IMG/VR virus record: IMGVR_UViG_3300034683_000192
Location: 62,001-126,000 of that record
DNA: 64,000 nt
Direction: 5' to 3' (one strand)
Source of the DNA: a virus
Position 1 is the first letter of the stretch. Every line of letters begins with the position of its first letter. Below the pieces are notes generated by a model, which did not search any database, was not told where the DNA came from, and was given only the letters and a program-made list of their open reading frames with translations. The translations under genes were made by a program, and so were the position numbers. Positions 35,761 to 42,438 of the stretch are shown one piece after another.

Positions 35761-36993
35761 ATGTTTGAAAATTTTGTCAAGCCTGGAAAAATCAATATGG
35801 TGATCGATGGTGCATTTGGTAGCACTGGTAAAGGTGCGGTTGCTGCACGTATTGCCATGGACACAGATATCATCCATCTTGCGTGCAGTACCACATCCCC
35901 CAATGCAGGACATACGTTCTATTGGAATAATACCAAATACATCACGCATCTCATTCCGGCTGCTGCGATCATCCATGACAGATGTGGAATTTACATGTCC
36001 GCAGACTCAGTCATCGACTACGATCTACTCATGAAAGAAATGGACGAATTTAACATAGACGATGGTCGATTGTTCATCCATCCTCGTGCATGTGTAATCA
36101 CTGATGAAGATAAAGAAATCGAAGCTCGTCATGGTGGAATCGAAACGATCGCATCCACACAGTCTGGAGTAGGATCTGCTCGTGCGAGAAAGATCTTGAG
36201 AACAGGGCTTCTTGCTGAGAATGATCCAAGACTTAAGGACTATGTCAAGAAATACGACATTCGTCGAGACTTCGGAGAAATCGAAGACTGTAAAGTACTC
36301 GTCGAAACAGGACAAGGTCTAGGTCTCGACATCAATCATGGATATAGCTATCCGTATTGTACATCAAGATCTGTACTTCCAGCAAAGGTTCTTGAGGAAC
36401 TCGCACTACATCCCAAGTATTGTGGGAACATTATGCTCTGTTTTCGGACATTTCCTATCAGAGTGGGCAATCCCACAAGAGACGGAAAAGAAGTAGGATT
36501 CTCTGGTCCTTTCTGGGACGATTCAGTAGAAACATCCTTCGAAGAAATCGGAGTAGATAAAGAACTCACCACCGTCACAAAACGGGTGCGACGTGTTGCT
36601 ACGTTCTCAGTAAAGCAATACGAAGACGCAATTTACACGATTGAACCAACGCACGTAATCATTACGTTCATGAATTACCTCGAAGAGATGGAAGATTTCC
36701 CTATACTTAAGAGAGCCCCAGACTACATCAACGTAGGTCCTTACCCTGATGATATTTGTGCATTTCCTGGGTGGTGCAACGAGATTCCTATCGTTATGAC
36801 CAACAAGAGATTTCAGAAAAGATTGGCGGTACTTCAAGAATGGATTGATGAAGCATATGCCATCAATTCCGCAGTACTTACAAAAACTATGACCATCACT
36901 GATGACGGATACACGGAATTGAAAGAATTGCTCAGAATGCTTATCCAGCGTAAGAGCGATTTGAACTATATGTATCGACATACAAACAAATGA
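35761..36993 (+). CDS. Adenylosuccinate-synthetase homologue with Ser in place of the catalytic Asp (PurZ-like)
   Basis: 410 residues from the ATG at 35761 (GGAGG upstream). Seen: the N-terminal loop GAFGSTGKG matches PurA GTQWGDEGKG but has Ser21 where PurA has its catalytic Asp. PNAGHTF keeps the NAGHT His (His51). STQSGVGSARARK replaces TTGRGIGPAYEDK. ETGQGLGLDINHGYSYPYCTS matches EGAQG...HG.YPY.TS. KRVRRVA matches the GR.RR.G loop. Established: PurA joins IMP and aspartate using GTP; PurZ of Z-genome phages acts on dGMP toward diaminopurine and has lost that Asp. Inference: a 2-amino-deoxyadenylosuccinate synthetase or related purine ligase. No datZ, mazZ or dpoZ is seen in this window. 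One of three plus-strand genes. Confidence 0.8.
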   Translation: MFENFVKPGKINMVIDGAFGSTGKGAVAARIAMDTDIIHLACSTTSPNAGHTFYWNNTKYITHLIPAAAIIHDRCGIYMSADSVIDYDLLMKEMDEFNIDDGRLFIHPRACVITDEDKEIEARHGGIETIASTQSGVGSARARKILRTGLLAENDPRLKDYVKKYDIRRDFGEIEDCKVLVETGQGLGLDINHGYSYPYCTSRSVLPAKVLEELALHPKYCGNIMLCFRTFPIRVGNPTRDGKEVGFSGPFWDDSVETSFEEIGVDKELTTVTKRVRRVATFSVKQYEDAIYTIEPTHVIITFMNYLEEMEDFPILKRAPDYINVGPYPDDICAFPGWCNEIPIVMTNKRFQKRLAVLQEWIDEAYAINSAVLTKTMTITDDGYTELKELLRMLIQRKSDLNYMYRHTNK

Positions 36994-37006
36994 CAAAAAA
37001 TAAATA
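36993..37006 (-). promoter_or_regulatory. T-rich element beside PurZ-like gene
   Basis: Minus strand TATTTATTTTTTGT after the hairpin of the 37069 gene; no minus-strand gene follows closely, which favours a terminator role here. Confidence 0.35.
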
Positions 37007-37018
37007 CACTCACCACAA

Positions 37019-37048
37019 GAGAGGGAGAGCCCTAGGGCTCTCCCTCTC
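37019..37048. terminator. Bidirectional 14-bp hairpin
   Basis: GAGAGGGAGAGCCC arms between the convergent PurZ-like and 37069 genes. Confidence 0.8.
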
Positions 37049-37068
37049 ATATCTGTGAAGAATGCCTA

Positions 37069-37908
37069 CTAGAACTCCGGAGTCTCATACTCGAGCTCGA
37101 TTTCCGGGCCGAGTTTATCCACGTAGTGTTCGATGCTGGACGCCGTAGCAACGAATGCTTTCACCATTCCTTGAACATCGACGCCTTCGGCATCCATGGT
37201 GTACGGTACATTGTACATGGTCAGTTCGATGTCGATTTCGACGCCCTCACTCATTCCTTCACCGAAATTGGCGGTCGTGATTTCGATCTCGGACCGACCG
37301 AGAGGAACCAGGATCGTTGAGTCGATCCGCAGAAGAGCGATATTTATCTTTCCGCTCAACCCCAGATCAACCGAAGGCGCACCGTACTGTGGACCAAACT
37401 CGACCGATGTGGTGGTGGAGTTCAGTACCAGGAGCATCGATGTGAGAATTTCATCGAAGTCCATCTTTTCCCAGTTTTCGCTGGGGAATTCCGCAGACGT
37501 ATGCGAAAACGGTATCTGGAGGGTATACGACATTGCGATGTGTACCGTATCTTCACAGTACACCTCAGGATGATGCATCCTGTCGCGGTCGGCTCCGGAA
37601 TTCTTGGGAAGCCCGTTCTCATCGATGGTCATCTGAGGATGCTTCCAAATGGACGTATCCAATTCTTCTCTGGGAATGATCATGATCCTGGGTGCGATGA
37701 ATGCACCCCGGATGGCGTTGCCGATCTGGAAATACTTTTTGTCGAGGTACCCCAGAATTTGCATCATGGCAGCGAACTTTGTGAACTCACTGCCATAAAT
37801 TTTCAGAGCATTGTACCGATGCCCCGTGACGTCGGATACGACGAAGTTGTACCAGTTGTCGTTGTTCGCCGCAACCATTTGCTGAAAGTTGGACCTGATG
37901 ATTTCCAT
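37069..37908 (-). CDS. Unknown protein
   Basis: 279 residues, GAGG before the ATG. Seen: beta-rich C-terminal half with long strands (KINIALLRIDSTILVPLGRSEIEITTANF) and an acidic end (ELEYETPEF). No signal peptide or motif. A TATATTAC-like promoter lies 130 bases upstream, with a 17-codon reading frame in between that may be a leader. It converges on the PurZ-like gene across a GAGAGGGAGAG hairpin. Function not recognised. Confidence 0.78.
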   Translation of the reverse strand: MEIIRSNFQQMVAANNDNWYNFVVSDVTGHRYNALKIYGSEFTKFAAMMQILGYLDKKYFQIGNAIRGAFIAPRIMIIPREELDTSIWKHPQMTIDENGLPKNSGADRDRMHHPEVYCEDTVHIAMSYTLQIPFSHTSAEFPSENWEKMDFDEILTSMLLVLNSTTTSVEFGPQYGAPSVDLGLSGKINIALLRIDSTILVPLGRSEIEITTANFGEGMSEGVEIDIELTMYNVPYTMDAEGVDVQGMVKAFVATASSIEHYVDKLGPEIELEYETPEF

Positions 37909-37933
37909 GACAGACCTCTTTTGGTGTCAAGTG

Positions 37934-37987
37934 TTATTTTAAGAAGAGCGAGAAATCGTTCGAGATCGAGTCGCCGAACTTGGACAT
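37934..37987 (-). CDS. Possible 17-codon leader peptide
   Basis: ATG at 37987 with GGAG about 6 bases upstream, stop TAA at 37934, product MSKFGDSISNDFSLFLK. It lies between an early-type promoter and the 37069 gene. An in-frame ATG 12 bases earlier is also possible. It may be a translated leader, a tiny protein or chance; only the clean ribosome site supports it. Confidence 0.35.
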   Translation of the reverse strand: MSKFGDSISNDFSLFLK

Positions 37988-38037
37988 GGTGGTCTCCATG
38001 TATATTGATTTTGGTGATTGACAGATCGATCAAAAAA

Positions 38038-38047
38038 GTAATATATA
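38038..38047 (-). promoter_or_regulatory. TATATATTAC promoter
   Basis: Minus strand TATATATTAC, downstream of the tRNA cluster terminator and 130 bases before the 37069 gene, with the 17-codon frame in between. Confidence 0.6.
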
Positions 38048-38060
38048 CTTGAAATAACTA

Positions 38061-38090
38061 GAGAGACAGGAGGTTTCCCTCCTGTCTCTC
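38061..38090 (-). terminator. 13-bp hairpin ending the tRNA/tmRNA cluster
   Basis: GAGAGACAGGAGG arms, GAAA loop on minus, 11 bases after tRNA-Ser. Confidence 0.82.
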
Positions 38091-38101
38091 ATGTATTAAA
38101 A

Positions 38102-38191
38102 TGGCGGAAGGAGAGGGATTCGAACCCCCGGTAGGTTTCCCTACGTCGGTTTTCAAAACCGATGCAATTAGCCAGACTCTACCATCCTTCC
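38102..38191 (-). tRNA. tRNA-Ser (anticodon UGA)
   Basis: Seen on the minus strand: a 7-bp acceptor stem GGAAGGA/TCCTTCC, a discriminator G and an encoded CCA. The anticodon stem closes the loop TTTGAAA (anticodon TGA), and a long variable arm (GTAGG...CCTAC) is typical of serine tRNAs. It is the last RNA of the cluster in the direction of transcription and is directly followed by a GAGAGACAGG hairpin. Confidence 0.95.
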
Positions 38192-38202
38192 GTAAATTGC
38201 AT

Positions 38203-38586
38203 CTATTCGGGAGTGCGGAATCCGAGCTTGGAGAATCTCCGCAGATTGTTAATAATCCGCGTTACACCCGCGAGAAGTTCATGAATCAGTCGGACCTTGA
38301 AGACGTCAGCATCAGTAGGAGACGCTGCATATCTGATACGATCTGTGAACTGAAACCCATCGGTGCTTCTCCACAGAACACAACTAAAATCCGTCGTGTC
38401 CATGGTCAGTTCAACCCATACGGTCTGATCAGAGCTGATGGATACATCGAGCTGAAACCAATCCAGAGGATCATTGATATCGTGAATGTTCGCGCAGATC
38501 TCTTCGACGACAGTCTTCGCGATTGTGAACTGTTCTTCGCATGTGAGTTCCCGATGTCGTCCAACACTAGCGATGCTTGCGCACAT
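38203..38586 (-). CDS. Unknown protein inside the RNA cluster
   Basis: 127 residues between tmRNA and tRNA-Ser, AGGAG upstream of the ATG. The sequence is alpha/beta (helix CEEQFTIAKTVVEEICANI, then strands WFQLDVSISS and TVWVELTMD) and ends in a basic helix (LAGVTRIINNLRRFSKLGF). No family recognised. Its position suggests that it is co-transcribed with the RNAs and that processing of the RNAs releases it as mRNA. Confidence 0.72.
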   Translation of the reverse strand: MCASIASVGRHRELTCEEQFTIAKTVVEEICANIHDINDPLDWFQLDVSISSDQTVWVELTMDTTDFSCVLWRSTDGFQFTDRIRYAASPTDADVFKVRLIHELLAGVTRIINNLRRFSKLGFRTPE

Positions 38587-38614
38587 ATATCTTAATCTCC
38601 TGAAGTTGTAAAGT

Positions 38615-39010
38615 TGGTGGAGCCGGTGGGAATCGAACCCACGTCTTGAACTGGAATCAGAATTGCATCTACGTGTGTATCCTCAGTGTTTTCTGACCCG
38701 AGGCTTGGTCGCTCCTATTTTTCAAAGGTGGGGTACGGAGAACTCCTACCACCTAGGGTTGACAATTTAAATGCGATCACCACTCGCATCGATCCAGATA
38801 AGTTTCGCACTTCTTCTTTATCTGACGTCCAGAGAAGTACGTGCTCCTCTAGGGAGCAGTGGCTCTAGGCGGCGTTCGCGTAAGCGAAGTCGTCACGAGC
38901 GGGAGCAGCAAGAGCGTTGGCAGTTGCTTTCGTTGGGCTTTTTAACGCGGCCAGCCCACCGCGACACGCAGCAGTATCCTATCCAACTCAATCGAAACCA
39001 GGGCGGCCCC
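38615..39010 (-). ncRNA. ssrA: tmRNA (transfer-messenger RNA) with encoded tag peptide
   Basis: Seen: 5' end GGGGCCG pairs with 3' CGGCTCC for a 7-bp acceptor stem with a G-U at the third pair, the alanine identity element. Next to it are discriminator A and encoded CCA, and a T-arm GTGGGTTCGATTCCCAC. The 5' part has CTGGTTTCGATTG, as in tmRNA tRNA-like domains. A tag reading frame runs from a GCA codon (38925-38927) to TAG (38865-38867). It gives a peptide starting Ala-Thr-Ala-Asn (or Ala-Asn if the resume codon is the later GCC) and ending DDFAYANAA. Hydrophobic ...AA ends are the normal protease signal. Length about 396 nt, one piece. Established: tmRNA plus SmpB rescues stalled ribosomes and tags the peptide for degradation. 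No smpB is seen here, so the host protein would be used. Confidence 0.92.
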
Positions 39011-39019
39011 ACTTTAATT

Positions 39020-39095
39020 TGGCGCGCTCGAGAAGGGTCGAACTTCTGACCAAGAGTTTAGAAGACTCCTGCTCTATCCACTGAGCTACGAGCGC
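39020..39095 (-). tRNA. tRNA-Arg (anticodon UCU)
   Basis: Seen: acceptor stem GCGCTCG/CGAGCGC, anticodon stem GGAGT/ACTCT around loop CTTCTAA (anticodon TCT, reads AGA), T-arm with GTTCGAC and encoded CCA. It lies 10 bases upstream of tmRNA on the minus strand. AGA is rare in many hosts, so this may help phage translation. Confidence 0.93.
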
Positions 39096-39110
39096 ATGAA
39101 TTGTAAAATT

Positions 39111-39186
39111 TGGTCGGAACGACTGGATTTGAACCAGCGACCCCTGCTCCCAAAGCAGGTGCGCTGCCAGGCTGATCTACGTTCCG
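39111..39186 (-). tRNA. tRNA-Pro (anticodon UGG)
   Basis: Seen: acceptor stem CGGAACG/CGTTCCG, anticodon stem CCTGC/GCAGG around TTTGGGA (anticodon TGG), T-arm GGTTCAAATCC and encoded CCA. The C1-G72 pair is typical of bacterial proline tRNAs. Confidence 0.95.
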
Positions 39187-39203
39187 ATAAGGAGAAAGAA
39201 ATT

Positions 39204-39278
39204 TGGAGCGGGGTACGGGATTTGAACCCGCAACAGCTGGGGCGGAGACCCAGTATTCTACCTTTGAATTAACCCCGC
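39204..39278 (-). tRNA. tRNA-Gly (anticodon UCC) with unusual C33
   Basis: Seen: acceptor stem GCGGGGT/ACCCCGC, discriminator U with encoded CCA as in glycine tRNAs, anticodon stem CTGGG/CCCAG around TCTCCGC, T-arm GGGTTCAAATCCC. The loop gives anticodon TCC but has C instead of the near-universal U at position 33, and its D-arm (TTCAAAGGTAGAA) is short. It could be functional, degenerate or misread. Confidence 0.85.
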
Positions 39279-39281
39279 ATC

Positions 39282-39825
39282 TCACATACACTCGCGTTTC
39301 TTGGTAGGAAGACCAAGAAAATTGGCCCATTTACGAACCGCGTTATCACTAACGCCATATTTCTCACCAACTTTCGTCACTGGCATTTGTGAAAGGTCTC
39401 TTCCTAGTTGATCAGCGTCCGGTCGATTCACCTTTCGTGACGACATCTGTGCACACGAGTATGAACAAAATTTTTTCTGTCCTATATCTAGAGATTTTCC
39501 ACACTCCAGACAATGTTTATTCCGTAATGCTTCTTTCGCTACATGTATGGGATTTGGAAGTATTACTCGGGTATCCATCCATTTATGTAATTTTGCATGC
39601 TGGGAGTTACGAAGAATCAGTAAATTTCTTGGGTCGTTGTTACTTTTATTGCAATCAAGATGATGAACTACTTCGTCACTTCGCAATCCTTCAGGAACTG
39701 TGGAATCCGCTACTAGAATGTGTTCGTATACATATCCCTTATAACTTCCAGATCTGATTGCTCTAGGATGCTCTGGAGCATAACACTAATACATATCCTG
39801 AATCTTTTATTATCCGTTTATTCAC
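39282..39825 (-). pseudogene. HNH homing endonuclease with one-base frameshift
   Basis: Seen: GAGGAG and a GTG start at 39825 open MNKRIIKDSGYVLVL. After one extra T at about 39779-39788, the frame moves to YAPEHPRAIRSGSYKGYVYEHILVADS...LRSDEVVHHLDCNKSNNDPRNLLIL, a typical HNH endonuclease core, followed by a four-Cys zinc motif (CLECGK ... CSYSC) and a helix-turn-helix-like end. Established: such genes cut DNA at a site lacking them and spread by repair. The stop lies 3 bases before tRNA-Gly. Removing one T from the TT would restore a single frame of about 180 residues. It may be inactivated or a sequencing error. Confidence 0.82.
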
Positions 39826-39854
39826 CAAATCTTCTCCTCAAATAGTAAAAATAC

Positions 39855-40045
39855 GTACTCACCCAAAGACGAACCAATCCACCGGTCATTGTCCTTAGGT
39901 GAGTACGGGTTTCCTCCACGGAGGACGATTCAATCACGGAGCCTATGTGACTGAACCAAGTTGAAGTTTACGTAGCTGGATTGCTCCTGCCCCTCAACCC
40001 TGGGATAACCACTTCCCAGTTAGACTATGATGAATTCCCGTGTAG
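39855..40045 (-). ncRNA. Candidate structured RNA of unknown class
   Basis: A 190-base stretch without an open frame, rich in inverted repeats on the minus strand: CTGGGA/TCCCAG around an 8-base loop, GGTTG.../CAATCC, an outer CACGG/CCGTG pair, a CCTCCGTGGAGG palindrome, and a 9-bp GTACTCACC/GGTGAGTAC pair closing 36 bases. It lies between a protein gene and the HNH gene. Segments such as GCAATCCAGC and TTCAGTC are reminiscent of group I intron core elements but do not form a full core that I could trace, and no split gene is evident. It could be a riboswitch-like leader, an intron remnant or a regulatory RNA. Confidence 0.4.
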
Positions 40046-40067
40046 TATACCCGGAGTATGTTTTTGT

Positions 40068-40373
40068 TTACATCCGGTATGGGAACTTCTCCTCAATTGA
40101 TGCTGTGATGATCCGGATTGCATTGATCCTTTTGTAGTGCCATGCCGCTCTGGCGAACAATCTGTTTCCCGGAACAACTATAGTTACTGACACCTTATCA
40201 GGATCAAGGTAGGTGTGAAGCCTTTTCAGAAATGTCTCGACTGAGCAAGTTCCGTGTAGACGATGTTCGGAATATTCGAGAACTGTCAAATTCTCGATAT
40301 TCGAATTGATGAGGATATGAACCCCTTCAATTTGGTATACTTGCTCTGCGAATTTCTTCAAGCTCACAAGCAT
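40068..40373 (-). CDS. Small unknown protein
   Basis: 101 residues, GGAG before the ATG, 4 bases after the stop of the membrane protein gene at 40377, so co-translated. The sequence is alpha/beta and basic toward the end (WHYKRINAIRIITASIEEKFPYRM), with VSVTIVVPGNRLFARAAWHY. No family recognised. It is the last gene before the structured RNA and the tRNA cluster. Confidence 0.72.
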   Translation of the reverse strand: MLVSLKKFAEQVYQIEGVHILINSNIENLTVLEYSEHRLHGTCSVETFLKRLHTYLDPDKVSVTIVVPGNRLFARAAWHYKRINAIRIITASIEEKFPYRM

Positions 40374-40376
40374 CTG

Positions 40377-40853
40377 CTAGTCTCCTTTGCTCGCGCAGTC
40401 CGGGTGGCGTCTTTCCAGTTCACCAATGAGTTCGTCATCGGTGAATGAGGAAAGCTGTAACTTTCTCGTTCCGACGTTTTTCTTCGGAAGGCTATCGTAG
40501 ATGAGCGCGACTATCGCGGAGGCGATGCCAGTCGCACACATGATAGCAATATATCCGTATACCATCTTGGTCGTGGACGTCACATCCATGGTACTGGGAC
40601 CACAGATGGAAAGTAGTGCCAGCAGCATCGACAGGCCCACGGCGATGCCGAGATACACCATACCTCGGAAACTCAGTCCGTCGTATTGTGCCACTGCGTG
40701 CGGATACAGATGCATCTTTCTTCCCCAGTACTGAGACGTCTGGATTGCGCGATGATTCATGATCGCGAGTTTGCGTGCCTTGCGCAGTCGTTCGAATTTC
40801 CATGCAGCGTATTTTCCGGAGATTTTCTGCCAGAGAAAAGAAAAGATGTTCAT
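40377..40853 (-). CDS. Membrane protein with two spans
   Basis: 158 residues, GGAGGAG before the ATG. Seen: a basic helical N-terminus (KFERLRKARKLAIMNHRAIQ), two hydrophobic spans (MVYLGIAVGLSMLLALLSICG and MVYGYIAIMCATGIASAIVALIY), and a C-terminal soluble part ending in ELERRHPDCASKGD. It belongs to a run of small membrane protein genes (40377-42825). Function unknown; likely in the inner membrane. Confidence 0.78.
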   Translation of the reverse strand: MNIFSFLWQKISGKYAAWKFERLRKARKLAIMNHRAIQTSQYWGRKMHLYPHAVAQYDGLSFRGMVYLGIAVGLSMLLALLSICGPSTMDVTSTTKMVYGYIAIMCATGIASAIVALIYDSLPKKNVGTRKLQLSSFTDDELIGELERRHPDCASKGD

Positions 40854-40855
40854 GA

Positions 40856-40993
40856 CTACTCCTCCGATTTGTCAGATGTACGGTAGATGATTCGTTCTTT
40901 GTCACTGAAGATTGAGACGACGAACAGAATAAAGAACCACAGCCGGTAACCATTTCCGAAGATTACCGACAGAAATAACAGAAAACTAAGCAT
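40856..40993 (-). CDS. Small membrane protein
   Basis: 45 residues, read directly: GAGAGGA, ATG at 40993, TAG at 40856; the stop lies within the ribosome site of the next gene. Seen: two short hydrophobic stretches (LSFLLFLSVIFG and LWFFILFVVSIF) and a charged tail (DKERIIYRTSDKSEE). No family recognised. Tight packing with its neighbours supports a real gene. Confidence 0.65.
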   Translation of the reverse strand: MLSFLLFLSVIFGNGYRLWFFILFVVSIFSDKERIIYRTSDKSEE

Positions 40994-41004
40994 GTGGTCC
41001 TCTC

Positions 41005-41352
41005 TTATTTTTCATCTTTCTCCAAGAACATCGATGGTGCAACCTGAAAAAACTTCCCGAGGCGAACTGCAGTTCTTTTCGTGATCTTGTGAGTTCCAGT
41101 TTCGATCGCAGACAGTAACGACTGGCTCAGTTTCGTTGCATTCGCGACATCCGCCTGTGAAAGATATCTCGATGTACGATATTCCCGTAGCCGCTCATGC
41201 GGTCTTAAATCATCAATCAGAACGGGTGGATTTTCGTTAGACTCCGGTGAAATTAGTTCCACAATGCCGCCAAGTCTGGTGACAAAATTTCGAATAAGCT
41301 TAAGATCAGTATTCGGAATAATGCATCTGATCTCGACGAATCCATCCATCAT
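41005..41352 (-). CDS. Helix-turn-helix (XRE family) DNA-binding protein
   Basis: 115 residues. Seen: the C-terminal half LREYRTSRYLSQADVANATKLSQSLLSAIETGTHKITKRTAVRLGKFFQV is a Cro/CI-type helix-turn-helix. The N-terminal 50 residues form a separate strand-helix domain (EIRCIIPNTDLKLIRNFVTRLGG). Established: XRE proteins bind operator DNA as dimers. Inference: a regulator of phage or host genes, or of the small membrane protein operon it sits in. Two neighbouring ATGs could serve as start; AGGAG fits either. Confidence 0.85.
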   Translation of the reverse strand: MMDGFVEIRCIIPNTDLKLIRNFVTRLGGIVELISPESNENPPVLIDDLRPHERLREYRTSRYLSQADVANATKLSQSLLSAIETGTHKITKRTAVRLGKFFQVAPSMFLEKDEK

Positions 41353-41362
41353 CGCGATTCTC

Positions 41363-42037
41363 CTAAAATGGTTCTTTCCATTTGACTTTGGTCAGTTCGC
41401 ACAGAAGAGAACACATTCTCCCTTTTGCTGCGTAGAATTCTTCGGTAGTAGGAAGTCTATCAAAATCCGCACGCACCGTGAAGTGATAGTAATCCGGGAT
41501 GTGAGCTATGCTGGCATCGTTGTAGTGTGTACCTGCACGCATCTTTCCGAGATACTTATGTGGTGCACTTTTCTTACCTGCAGGTGATTTGAGATACACC
41601 GGACGGTTCTCGAATCTCGTATCGTGAAATGGACCAATGTCGATTCGTATTCCGGTCTCTGGGGTAAGTTTTACGATTCCTTGAAATGCGAAATTGGAAT
41701 CGAATGCACAGAGAAGGTCGTCATACCCCGAGGATATGATTTTGTTGATGAGTGTGACTATCGTTTCAGAATGAGATACGAATGTCACGTAAGGAGTTGA
41801 ACACGACTTAACATCACCTTTTTCGGAGTGTGCGATATGTCCTTCACAGCTGAACAAGGTGAAAATGTGCTTTTTCCAGAGTGTCGCGATGAGATGTGCA
41901 TGAGCGTCATCCACATGAATGAGTTTCTTCAGTGGTTCGTATATTCTTTCGCAAGTGAACATCGGGCACAGTCCAGAGACTTTTTGTGCACTGACATCAG
42001 AAATAACCGAGTTGCACATTCTACATATCCAGGACAT
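41363..42037 (-). CDS. Zinc-ribbon protein with CEGH motif
   Basis: 224 residues, AAGGAG upstream. Seen: N-terminal zinc ribbon (CRMCNSV ... CPMFTC), then HIFTLFSCEGHIAHSEKGDVKSCSTPYVTFVSHSE, a Cys-Glu-Gly-His turn between strands, a charged middle and a helical end. The products of 31141 and 34894 share the ribbon and a similar follow-up strand. The Cys/His pair might bind a metal. No named family recognised. Confidence 0.72.
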   Translation of the reverse strand: MSWICRMCNSVISDVSAQKVSGLCPMFTCERIYEPLKKLIHVDDAHAHLIATLWKKHIFTLFSCEGHIAHSEKGDVKSCSTPYVTFVSHSETIVTLINKIISSGYDDLLCAFDSNFAFQGIVKLTPETGIRIDIGPFHDTRFENRPVYLKSPAGKKSAPHKYLGKMRAGTHYNDASIAHIPDYYHFTVRADFDRLPTTEEFYAAKGRMCSLLCELTKVKWKEPF

Positions 42038-42048
42038 GCCCAGCTCCT

Positions 42049-42435
42049 TTATTCATCGAAGATTGTTGAGACTTCTTTGTAAACCGATTTGGTGACATTC
42101 TCGTACGCCGATGCGTGGATCGTCCGTAGAATTCTACCCACGAAAAATCCGAACATTGCAGCATGCCCCCAGAAGACCAGACAATACCAGAACTTCCAAC
42201 TCATCACAGAATTGAAGCATACCCAGCCACAGACGAACGTGATCGCAGTACCAGTAAGCGCAAGTATGAGAAAAATTACTTGAACTGGATCGATCCTCCC
42301 GGGAGTGAATACCCGGGAGGTTTCCATGACCTGGATGAATTCTTTTTCTTTTGAATCGCTGCTTCTCATGACGTCTTGATACGGTTTGGTCATATGGGGA
42401 GAAGCAATCCAGAGATGGTGACCCATATATGCCAT
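42049..42435 (-). CDS. Membrane protein with two spans
   Basis: 128 residues, GAGGAG before the ATG. Seen: a soluble N-terminus with PHMTKPYQDVMRSSDSKEKEF, two hydrophobic spans (VIFLILALTGTAITFVCGWVCF and FWYCLVFWGHAAMFGFFVGRIL), and a short tail. It is packed 4 bases from the next membrane protein gene. Function unknown. Confidence 0.76.
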   Translation of the reverse strand: MAYMGHHLWIASPHMTKPYQDVMRSSDSKEKEFIQVMETSRVFTPGRIDPVQVIFLILALTGTAITFVCGWVCFNSVMSWKFWYCLVFWGHAAMFGFFVGRILRTIHASAYENVTKSVYKEVSTIFDE

Positions 42436-42438
42436 ATC

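Noticed and set aside
38203-38586. SmpB partner of tmRNA
   Set aside because: Position next to tmRNA is tempting, but the protein lacks the SmpB core and basic tail pattern.
39845-40060. Group I intron interrupting a tRNA or gene
   Set aside because: Only fragments resembling core elements are seen; no split exon could be identified and tRNA-Gly beside it is complete.
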